A stretch of 6,624 nucleotides of DNA, from the NCBI GenBank assembly GCA_046542305.1, contig JBKHBQ010000220.1, forward strand, positions 1 through 6,624, in the 5' to 3' direction. A model generated the notes under the pieces. It saw only the letters and a list, made by a program, of their open reading frames with translations. It was not told the origin of the DNA and did no database searches. This DNA is from JBKHBQ01 sp046542305 (GTDB taxonomy: Bacteria; Bacteroidota; Bacteroidia; Bacteroidales; 4484-276). A program made the translations under genes and the position numbers. This document shows positions 1-5,039 of this stretch, one piece after another (within the stretch, counting starts at the first letter, position 1; every line of letters starts with the position of its first letter).

Positions 1-597
1 CGGTTCCACGGCGGCCTTGAATTTTCCGTGCCTGATGATCTGCATTTCGGCATCCAGTTTTTCCAGTGTGCCTTTGAAGAACATCAACTCGGCCGATACA
101 CCCCTGAAGTCGATCATGCCTTCGGGGTTCAGGTAAATGTCGTCGGCCACAGATGCCAGATAGTAGGCGCCCTGCGAATAAGCTTCGCTGTAGGCGATGA
201 TAAATTTGCCCGACATCTTAAATTCTGTCAGTGCATGCCTTATCTCTTCGATGGTGGCCATGCCGGCCTGCAACATGGTAAGATCAAGGTAAATGCCTTT
301 GATTTTGGGATCTCTGGCCGCTTTGTCGAGGTTTTCGATAATGTTGTTTAATCCCAGCACACCAATCGGCTCCATGGAAGCAAAATCGAAATTTGTGAAC
401 GGATCATTGGGCGCACGGTCCAGAATGGGTGTGTTGAGATCGAGTTTGAGCAGGGAATTTTCGGCAACTTCGGTTTGCTGCTTTTCCATCGTGCTGGCCC
501 AGAAGGCGACCATGCCCATAAACACGAAGAAAAGAATCACCGACATGATGAGAAATCCCAGCATGGAGGCGAACATGAATTTCAAAAAATCTTTCAT
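1..597 (-). CDS. sppA: Signal peptide peptidase SppA, 67K type (N-terminal 199 residues, runs off left edge)
   Basis: Membrane-bound serine protease of MEROPS family S49 that degrades cleaved signal peptides and other membrane-associated peptides. The minus-strand frame opens with ATG at 597 and stays open to base 1 (199 codons). Residues about 9-34 form a hydrophobic segment after MKDFLK, consistent with an uncleaved N-terminal anchor. The rest follows the N-terminal S49 repeat of long SppA proteins: DPKIKGIYLDL (96-106), a helix leading to SGKFIIAYSEAYSQGAYYLAS (from about 130), DDIYLNPEG (152-160) and GKFKAAVEP (191-199). The last corresponds to the GTYKSAVEP segment of E. coli SppA that carries the catalytic lysine, so Lys194 is the likely general base. 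The nucleophilic serine lies in the second repeat, outside the window; two thirds of a protein of roughly 590-620 residues is missing. It is divergent from folK across about 100 bp. The family call is strong; activity cannot be judged from this part. Confidence 0.93.
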   Translation of the reverse strand, partial: MKDFLKFMFASMLGFLIMSVILFFVFMGMVAFWASTMEKQQTEVAENSLLKLDLNTPILDRAPNDPFTNFDFASMEPIGVLGLNNIIENLDKAARDPKIKGIYLDLTMLQAGMATIEEIRHALTEFKMSGKFIIAYSEAYSQGAYYLASVADDIYLNPEGMIDFRGVSAELMFFKGTLEKLDAEMQIIRHGKFKAAVEP

Positions 598-633
598 AAA
601 CTACGGTAATTTAGGCGAGTAATCGTATAGCTG

Positions 634-641
634 CAAATATG
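634..641 (-). promoter_or_regulatory. Possible -7 box for sppA
   Basis: Read on the minus strand this is CATATTTG, seven of eight matches to the Bacteroidota -7 consensus TAnnTTTG, about 37 bases before the sppA start codon. A T-rich run lies further upstream where a -33 element would be expected, but there is no clear TTTG there. Assignment is by consensus and position only. Confidence 0.35.
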
Positions 642-667
642 CCAAATTTTTTCTAAAAAAGATGTCG

Positions 668-675
668 TAATTTTG
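668..675 (+). promoter_or_regulatory. -7 box (TAATTTTG) for the folK–kinase operon
   Basis: TAATTTTG fits the Bacteroidota primary sigma factor -7 consensus TAnnTTTG exactly and ends 24 bases before the folK ATG. Transcription would start near 680-682, leaving a leader of about 18-20 bases. A T-rich stretch at about 645-653 could act as a degenerate -33 region. The box covers the in-frame TTG at 673, which argues against that codon as the translation start. Confidence 0.6.
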
Positions 676-699
676 ACACAATTTTACCGCAGGGCACTT

Positions 700-1227
700 A
701 TGTCAGAAATTGTATTGTTATTGGGCAGCAATCTGGGAGACCGAAAGCAACATATTTTATGTGCCATCGGACAAATACATAGCAGGGTAGGGGAAGTACG
801 GGCTGTGTCATCACTTTACAGCACCGAGCCGTGGGGTTTCGAAAGTACGGTATATTTTTTAAATGCCGTGGTTGTTGCAGATACAACTTTTTCGGCGGAT
901 AAGGTCCTTGAAAAGGTCCTCGAAATTGAAACTTTACTCGGACGGCAACGTGAAGGCAGCGTAGGCTATGTTTCAAGAACCATCGATATCGATATCCTTT
1001 TTTACAGCCAGCAGGTGATCAGGAAAGAAGGACTTGAGGTGCCCCATCCGCGGTTGCACCTGCGTCGGTTTACCCTTGAACCACTCGTCGAAATCCTTCC
1101 CGGTTTTATTCATCCTGTGCTGAATAAATCCGTTAAACAACTCCTGGAGGAATGTAGTGATGAAAACGCGGTACAAAAACTTGAAAAACCCGATCTGAAT
1201 GAAATACTGAGAGATTCATGCAACTAA
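700..1227 (+). CDS. folK: 2-amino-4-hydroxy-6-hydroxymethyldihydropteridine pyrophosphokinase (HPPK)
   Basis: Cytosolic enzyme that transfers pyrophosphate from ATP to 6-hydroxymethyl-7,8-dihydropterin, the step before dihydropteroate synthase in folate synthesis. From ATG 700 the protein has 175 residues, a normal HPPK length. Family landmarks appear in order: GSNLGDR (9-15), STEPWGF (41-47) for pterin binding, FLNAVV (53-58), ETLLGRQR (77-84), SRTIDIDIL (92-100) with the metal-binding Asp96 and Asp98, and PHPRLHLRRFTLEPLVEI (115-132). ATG 700 is preferred to the in-frame TTG at 673 because GSNLG normally lies about eight residues from the N-terminus and because the TTG falls inside the promoter box. 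The stop overlaps the following kinase gene by 10 bases, so the two are almost certainly co-transcribed and probably translationally coupled. Confidence 0.96.
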   Translation: MSEIVLLLGSNLGDRKQHILCAIGQIHSRVGEVRAVSSLYSTEPWGFESTVYFLNAVVVADTTFSADKVLEKVLEIETLLGRQREGSVGYVSRTIDIDILFYSQQVIRKEGLEVPHPRLHLRRFTLEPLVEILPGFIHPVLNKSVKQLLEECSDENAVQKLEKPDLNEILRDSCN

Positions 1228-1859
1228 CCGATTACAATTATATTTCCGTTGAGGGAAACATCGGCGCGGGGAAGACCTCGCTGGCAACACGGATAGCCAA
1301 TGATTTTAATGCCAAACTGATTTTGGAACAGTTCGAGGATAATTCATTTCTGCCGAAATTCTACCGCAATCCACAGATGTATGCTTTTCCGCTCGAGCTT
1401 TCGTTTCTGGCCGAACGCTTCGAACAGTTGAAACAGCAATTAACCACCCGCGACCTTTTTAAGAATTTCACGGTGTCCGATTATTTCATCAGCAAATCCT
1501 TCATCTTCGCACGCAAAAACCTGCCCGATGATACCTTCGGACTATACAAACGCCTGTTCGAGATCATCAGCGAATCGCTGCCCAAGCCCGATCTGCTGGT
1601 GTATCTTTATCTTGATATCGACAACCTGCTGAGAAACATCCACCACCGCGGCCGCGATTACGAGCTGGACATTAAAAAAGACTATCTGGAAAAAATCCAG
1701 TCGAGTTACCTCGATTTTATCCGGCAGCAAGGCCAGATGCGAATCGTGATTATCGACACCAACAATCTGGATTTTGTAAACCGGGAGGAGGATTACCGCA
1801 CCATTCTTGAAATCATGTCGCAGGATTATGATGCGGGTGTGTACCGGGTAACGCCCTGA
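1218..1859 (+). CDS. Deoxynucleoside kinase (deoxyadenosine/deoxyguanosine kinase-like)
   Basis: Cytosolic salvage enzyme that phosphorylates deoxynucleosides to dNMPs. The 213-residue protein fits the dNK family (Pfam dNK) in size and motifs. It has a P-loop GNIGAGKTS (13-21) after a short beta strand, and ILEQFEDNSFLPKFY (35-49) with Glu37 in the position of the catalytic acid of the LE-P/Q motif. The segment NPQMYAFPLELSFLAERFEQL (51-71) is typical of bacterial dAK/dGK. VSDYF..KS.IFA..NL (86-102) replaces the ERS-type substrate segment. The LID has arginines in HRGRDYE (143-149), and a C-terminal strand IVIID (176-180) follows. Sequence alone does not settle whether dA, dG or another base is preferred; the bacterial purine-type layout makes dA/dG most likely. 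The ATG lies inside the last codons of folK. No strong Shine-Dalgarno is present, only GAGAG at 1209-1213. The stop TGA abuts the stop of the convergent ATPase gene. Confidence 0.92.
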   Translation: MQLTDYNYISVEGNIGAGKTSLATRIANDFNAKLILEQFEDNSFLPKFYRNPQMYAFPLELSFLAERFEQLKQQLTTRDLFKNFTVSDYFISKSFIFARKNLPDDTFGLYKRLFEIISESLPKPDLLVYLYLDIDNLLRNIHHRGRDYELDIKKDYLEKIQSSYLDFIRQQGQMRIVIIDTNNLDFVNREEDYRTILEIMSQDYDAGVYRVTP

Positions 1860-3053
1860 TCAGTATAAAAATCCGAACAGCCAGAGCGGGATGATATTTC
1901 CGGCTCCGATTGCGGAGTTGTCGCGCACTACGTAGGAACTTTCAAGGTTTTTTATCTGTTTTTTGGATTTGCTTTTCCCTCCGATTTCAAAATGATATTG
2001 GCTGTCAATTGTGAAGTCAACAGCTTTTGATGCATGTACTTCGTGATTCACGCTGGTTTGGTTAAAGAAAAATGTTTCCCTGATATTTCCAGCTTCAGCA
2101 TCGTTTTCCGAAAGATTGTAAATCAAATTTGGATTGTCCAGGTACAATTTTTCGGGCTTGCCCAGATTACCCATTCCCTTTTCCTCAACCATTAGCATCG
2201 AAAGCACGCGTGCATCGTTAAGGTATGAGAGATAGGTTTTCAGGGTATTCAGGCTAATTCCGGTTCTTTCGCTTACCGATTTCATGTTGGGCTTAAACGG
2301 CACTGATCTGCTGATGATCTTTAAAAGTTTCTTTAGGTAAATAATATTCGAAACCTGAATGGATTCAAACTGTGGAATGTCTATTTCCAGCACAGTGATT
2401 AGAATCTCACCCAGCCGCTGGTGGAAAGTATTGATATTTTCGAGGTAAAAGGGGTAATACCCATGCCTGATGTATTTGCTGTAGTATTCAAGCGGCTTGT
2501 ATTGGCCGGTGATATCTGCTGCGATTTCAATATGATGGTCAAGGATTTCGGTTAGCGGAAACTGTGGTTGATCCTTTTTTGTTTCGAATGAAATAAACTC
2601 GCGTAACGAAAGTCCCGGCATTTCGTACATCACTGCCCTTCTGCTCAAATCGGCTTTTGCCCTGTGAAGATGCAGTAATGACGATCCTGTGAAGATTATT
2701 TTCAGGTCCGGCAGATCATCATAAATATTTTTTATTTCCACCGCCCATTCCGGATAACGATGTACCTCGTCGATTACCAGTAATTCACCTCCTTTTTTAT
2801 AAAATTCGTCTGCCAGATGGTATAGCTTATGTTCTGTAAAATATAGATTATCAAGGCTTACGTAAAGTGTTTTATGATCGGGCTTGAAATTTTTTTTAAG
2901 ATACTGAAGCAACAGGGTGGTTTTTCCTACTCCGCGGCTTCCTTTGATGCCAATAAGCCGATCCGACCAGTCGATGGTATTTATGAAGTCCCTGATCGTT
3001 TTTAGCTGGGTGTGAGCGTACTTTTCATAATATTTCTGTTGCAGGCTTTCCAT
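1860..3053 (-). CDS. AAA family ATPase, AAA_14/DUF4143 type
   Basis: A 397-residue ATPase of the large, poorly understood prokaryotic family with an AAA_14 domain followed by a DUF4143-like region. Visible parts: Walker A GSRGVGKTT (38-46), Walker B LLVIDEVHR (91-99) followed by YPEWAVEIKNIYDDLPDLK, sensor-1 strand IIFTGSS (119-125), the family segment RAKADLSRRAVMYEMPGLSLREFI (131-154), a helix-turn-helix-like stretch (about 257-287, SVSERTGISLNTLKTYLSYL) and a C-terminal domain with VDF (Asp346) and FEIGGKSKSKKQI (355-367). The last resembles the D...ExxxK pattern of PD-(D/E)XK nuclease folds common at the end of this family. The cellular role is unknown; DNA binding or a defence/maintenance role is inference. 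Start ATG 3053 gives a short leader behind a good -7 box. The gene is AT-richer than its neighbours (22 G+C in 60 at 1981-2040 versus 36 in 60 at 4441-4500), suggesting later acquisition. No frameshift or missing ATPase motif is seen. Confidence 0.88.
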   Translation of the reverse strand: MESLQQKYYEKYAHTQLKTIRDFINTIDWSDRLIGIKGSRGVGKTTLLLQYLKKNFKPDHKTLYVSLDNLYFTEHKLYHLADEFYKKGGELLVIDEVHRYPEWAVEIKNIYDDLPDLKIIFTGSSLLHLHRAKADLSRRAVMYEMPGLSLREFISFETKKDQPQFPLTEILDHHIEIAADITGQYKPLEYYSKYIRHGYYPFYLENINTFHQRLGEILITVLEIDIPQFESIQVSNIIYLKKLLKIISRSVPFKPNMKSVSERTGISLNTLKTYLSYLNDARVLSMLMVEEKGMGNLGKPEKLYLDNPNLIYNLSENDAEAGNIRETFFFNQTSVNHEVHASKAVDFTIDSQYHFEIGGKSKSKKQIKNLESSYVVRDNSAIGAGNIIPLWLFGFLY

Positions 3054-3075
3054 TTTTGCTTGTTTTGTGTATCTG

Positions 3076-3083
3076 CAAAAGTA
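3076..3083 (-). promoter_or_regulatory. -7 box (TACTTTTG) of the ATPase gene
   Basis: On the minus strand this reads TACTTTTG, an exact match to the Bacteroidota -7 consensus TAnnTTTG, 22 bases before the ATPase ATG. The predicted leader is about 17-20 bases. No convincing TTTG is seen at the -33 position, which instead falls within the first palindromic repeat unit, so the promoter may depend on, or be blocked by, whatever binds there. Confidence 0.6.
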
Positions 3084-3084
3084 T

Positions 3085-3171
3085 AAAAAGAATCAGTGCA
3101 TTGACATAAAAAATCCTAAAAAGTATTAACGCATTGATAAAAAATAATGAAAAAGTATCAATGAGTTGATA
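3085..3171. repeat. Three spaced palindromic repeat units, candidate operator array of the ATPase gene
   Basis: Three 22-bp units each consist of AAAAAG followed by a 16-bp dyad, at 3085-3106, 3118-3139 and 3150-3171. The dyads are AATCAGTGCATTGACA, TATTAACGCATTGATA and TATCAATGAGTTGATA. The third is a perfect inverted repeat, TATCAA-N4-TTGATA; the second has one arm mismatch and the first is more degenerate. Start-to-start spacing is 33 and 32 bp, close to three helical turns, so the sites would face the same side of the DNA. The unit nearest the ATPase gene begins 2 bp upstream of its -7 box. This is the arrangement expected of a multi-site operator or iteron. The binding protein is unknown; the ATPase itself, which has a helix-turn-helix-like segment, is one candidate. 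Confidence 0.65.
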
Positions 3172-3290
3172 GATTAAGAAAGTTCAGTTGGCTTCCAAAA
3201 GCTGTTATAGCTCTTTCAATCGTTAAAATTATCAGAAGCAAATCAGATTTTTAGTTTTTTTGCCGCTCTGATTTTTCTGCAAAAACTGAA
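3172..3290. other. Upstream region of the S37 peptidase gene
   Basis: AT-rich non-coding stretch between the repeat array and the peptidase start. It contains an 8-bp inverted repeat, AAATCAGA (3240-3247) and TCTGATTT (3267-3274), with a 19-base T-rich loop. The nearest thing to a -7 box is the run TTTTTTTG ending at 3262, which lacks the TA; the promoter of the peptidase gene is therefore not assigned. No ORF, tRNA or riboswitch pattern is recognised. Confidence 0.4.
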
Positions 3291-4628
3291 ATGATGAAAC
3301 AGAAAATTTTTGTTTTAGTGATGATGCTCTGGCTGATAGCGATGGCCGTGCAGGCTCAGCGACCGATCGGTTCCATCAGGGGCGACCTCGAACAACTGGA
3401 TGGGGTAATTGAAGTGGAACCTTTAAGATGCGACACCTTTTTCCTTGAAAAGTACCTTGTACGGGTGGAGCAGCCCGTCGATCATGGTAAGAAAAAAAGC
3501 CCGGTTTTCAGTCAGCGGGTGTATGTGGGTTTTAAAGGCAGAACGCGTCCCACCGTTTTCGTTACCGAAGGCTATACGGCGCATTATGCCGCCTGGCCTA
3601 AGTATGTAGAAGAACTGTGCCTGTTGCTGGATGCCAACCTGGTATTTGTGGAACACCGGTATTTTGGCGAATCCATCCCCGACAGCACCACCTGGAATTA
3701 CCATACCATCAAACAGTCTGCTTCGGATCACCACCGCATCAACCGGTTGATGAAGAATATTTTCAGCGGCGAATTTGTGAGCACAGGTGTGAGCAAAGGC
3801 GGGCAAACTACCATGTATTACAATTATTATTACCCGGATGATGCCAGGGTTTGGATACCATATGTGGGTCCGCTGAATTTTTCGATCGCCGACCAACGGG
3901 TGAATCCGTTTATCAATCACATCGGCAGTGATGATTGCCGGCGAAAGATCCGCGATTTCCAGGTTATTGCGCTCAAGCGACAGGATGACCTGATGGATGA
4001 TTTTATCAGCCGGGCCGAAAAAGAAGATTATCATTTCGGTATTGCCGGCGGATATGGAGCTGCCTTTGAGTATATCGTGCTGGAATATCCCTTTGCTTTC
4101 TGGCAATGGGGCGATATTCCCTGCGAAAACATTCCTTCTGCGGCTGCCGGCGACAGCACGGTGCTGGCTCATCTGCTGGCGGTTTCGCCCATGGATTATT
4201 TTGCCGATGAAGGCATCGAAGGGATGTGGCCGTTCTTTTACCAGGCCCTTACACAGATCGGGTACTACGACTACGATACCACCGGTGTGGGGCAGTATCT
4301 GGATGAGGTAAGCGATCTCACCTTTTCATTCATGGCGCCCGAAGGAACCAGTCCGAAGTTTAAAAAGAAATACATGCGCCGTGTAAACAGGCATCTTCAA
4401 AAGCATGGAAACAACATGATCTTCATTTACGGCGAATACGACCCATGGTCGTCCACCGGTTTCACACCCGACAACGGAAAAACCAACGCCCTGCGCATCG
4501 TAAAGCCCGGCGGATCGCACACCGCCAGGATCAGAAATCTGCCTGAGAATCTTCAGCATCAGGTACTCGATTCGCTGGAGAAATGGATGGATGTGCCGGT
4601 GAACCGGGACTTGCCGTGGGTGAAGTAG
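3291..4628 (+). CDS. Secreted serine peptidase, MEROPS family S37 (tripeptidyl/prolyl aminopeptidase-like)
   Basis: Exported alpha/beta-hydrolase peptidase of 445 residues. The N-terminus MMKQK followed by a hydrophobic stretch and VQA (20-22) predicts signal peptidase I cleavage after Ala22, giving a periplasmic or secreted protein. The core shows FLEKYLVRVEQPVDH (51-65), RPTVFVTEGYTAHY (86-99), the strand NLVFVEHRYFGES (116-128), and the nucleophile elbow STGVSKGG (164-171) with Ser168. The other likely triad members are Asp384 in GEYDPWS (381-387) and His410 in GGSHTARI (407-414). This order and the spacing of EHRYFGES before GVSKGG match S37/PS-10 peptidases, which remove short peptides from protein N-termini; the related S28 family (prolyl carboxypeptidase-like) is the main alternative. 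Two adjacent ATGs (3291, 3294) are possible starts with little consequence. The gene stands alone, with about 120 bp to the repeat array and 411 bp to the next gene. Substrate preference is not readable from sequence. Confidence 0.88.
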   Translation: MMKQKIFVLVMMLWLIAMAVQAQRPIGSIRGDLEQLDGVIEVEPLRCDTFFLEKYLVRVEQPVDHGKKKSPVFSQRVYVGFKGRTRPTVFVTEGYTAHYAAWPKYVEELCLLLDANLVFVEHRYFGESIPDSTTWNYHTIKQSASDHHRINRLMKNIFSGEFVSTGVSKGGQTTMYYNYYYPDDARVWIPYVGPLNFSIADQRVNPFINHIGSDDCRRKIRDFQVIALKRQDDLMDDFISRAEKEDYHFGIAGGYGAAFEYIVLEYPFAFWQWGDIPCENIPSAAAGDSTVLAHLLAVSPMDYFADEGIEGMWPFFYQALTQIGYYDYDTTGVGQYLDEVSDLTFSFMAPEGTSPKFKKKYMRRVNRHLQKHGNNMIFIYGEYDPWSSTGFTPDNGKTNALRIVKPGGSHTARIRNLPENLQHQVLDSLEKWMDVPVNRDLPWVK

Positions 4629-4732
4629 AAGAGTGCTTCGTGTAATTTGGCCTTCGGCCTTTGATTGCTTCGCGTTCATTTGCTGACGCGTGATTTGTTG
4701 CTCCTAAAGTTTTGAGTATTTCAATTTTTAGG

Positions 4733-4750
4733 TTTTGAATTTGTTTTGGA
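4733..4750. repeat. 18-bp imperfect direct repeat, copy 1
   Basis: TTTTGAATTTGTTTTGGA matches bases 4946-4963 at 17 of 18 positions (A against T at the sixth). The two copies bracket 195 bp that include both hairpins in this gap. The sequence is low in complexity, so chance or slippage is possible. Confidence 0.5.
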
Positions 4751-4762
4751 TTTTGGGCCCGT

Positions 4763-4779
4763 CTTGCCGTCAGGGCAGG
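4763..4779. repeat. Small hairpin (6-bp stem, 5-base loop)
   Basis: CTTGCC (4763-4768) can pair with GGCAGG (4774-4779) around the loop GTCAG, with one G-T wobble. It stands out as a GC-rich island (GGGCCC just before it) in T-rich DNA. There is no T-run directly after it, so a terminator role is doubtful; it may be the relic of a dispersed palindromic repeat. Confidence 0.4.
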
Positions 4780-4810
4780 TTTATGAATTTGTTAATATTT
4801 GTCGTGATTT

Positions 4811-4838
4811 GTTCAGCGTAGTATATGTTACGCCGAAC
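4811..4838. repeat. Inverted repeat with 10-base arms
   Basis: GTTCAGCGTA (4811-4820) pairs with TACGCCGAAC (4829-4838) at nine of ten positions around an 8-base loop GTATATGT; the one mismatch is A4815 against C4834. It lies about 180 bp after the peptidase stop and about 200 bp before the GH20 start. It could be a late terminator hairpin, a protein-binding dyad or a small repeat element; the downstream bases GTTCTTTCC give only weak support for a terminator. Confidence 0.55.
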
Positions 4839-4945
4839 GTTCTTTCCTGAAACCTTGAACATTTCGATTGATTTTTCTAAAGATTTGGTATTTCGCCGTC
4901 AGATCCCTCAGGTTGCAAAGATTCCGGAAATTTAAAAATTCTGGA

Positions 4946-4963
4946 TTTTGTATTTGTTTTGGA
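4946..4963. repeat. 18-bp imperfect direct repeat, copy 2
   Basis: TTTTGTATTTGTTTTGGA, the partner of 4733-4750 with one mismatch. It sits about 75 bp upstream of the GH20 start codon. Confidence 0.5.
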
Positions 4964-5011
4964 CTCTGTACAGTATTATTAGGCCGGTGACAGGTGAAAG
5001 GACAAATTTTC

Positions 5012-5019
5012 TATTTTCG
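5012..5019 (+). promoter_or_regulatory. Probable -7 box of the GH20 gene
   Basis: TATTTTCG matches the Bacteroidota TAnnTTTG consensus at seven of eight positions and ends 20 bases before the ATG at 5040, the same spacing as the folK and ATPase boxes in this window. No clear -33 TTTG is seen. Confidence 0.45.
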
Positions 5020-5039
5020 TGGATTAAAAACAAATTGAA

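Larger units (their letters stand above)
4629..5039. other. Non-coding gap with repeats and hairpins
   Basis: These 411 bases between the peptidase and GH20 genes carry no credible ORF. Just after the peptidase stop a small GGCC-TTC-GGCC hairpin (4649-4659) could be a weak terminator, but the T-run behind it is only three bases. The rest is T/G-rich with recurring words such as GATTTGTT and AATTTGTT, an 18-bp direct repeat and two hairpins listed separately. A -7 box for the GH20 gene lies at the right end. Confidence 0.6.

Noticed and set aside
28..622. Two plus-strand open frames of about 107-109 codons over the sppA region
   Set aside because: The minus strand carries clear SppA sequence throughout; the plus-strand frames have no motif and overlap each other out of frame.
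673..699. TTG at 673 as an upstream start of folK
   Set aside because: The codon lies inside the TAATTTTG promoter box, and the nine extra residues do not fit the usual HPPK N-terminus; ATG 700 is the better start.
3085..3171. A short CRISPR array or iteron-type plasmid origin
   Set aside because: The spacers between units are only 10-11 bp and A-rich, the units differ from one another, and there are no cas or replication genes nearby; an operator array at a promoter fits better.
3423..4172. A 249-codon minus-strand frame inside the S37 peptidase gene
   Set aside because: It mirrors the peptidase codons, has no recognisable motif and no promoter or independent context.
4649..4659. A confident rho-independent terminator after the peptidase stop
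   Set aside because: The stem GGCC/GGCC is only four base pairs and is followed by just three T residues.
4326..4679. A minus-strand 117-codon frame covering the peptidase 3' end and part of the gap
   Set aside because: Mostly antisense to the conserved catalytic Asp/His region of the peptidase and without any recognisable motif.
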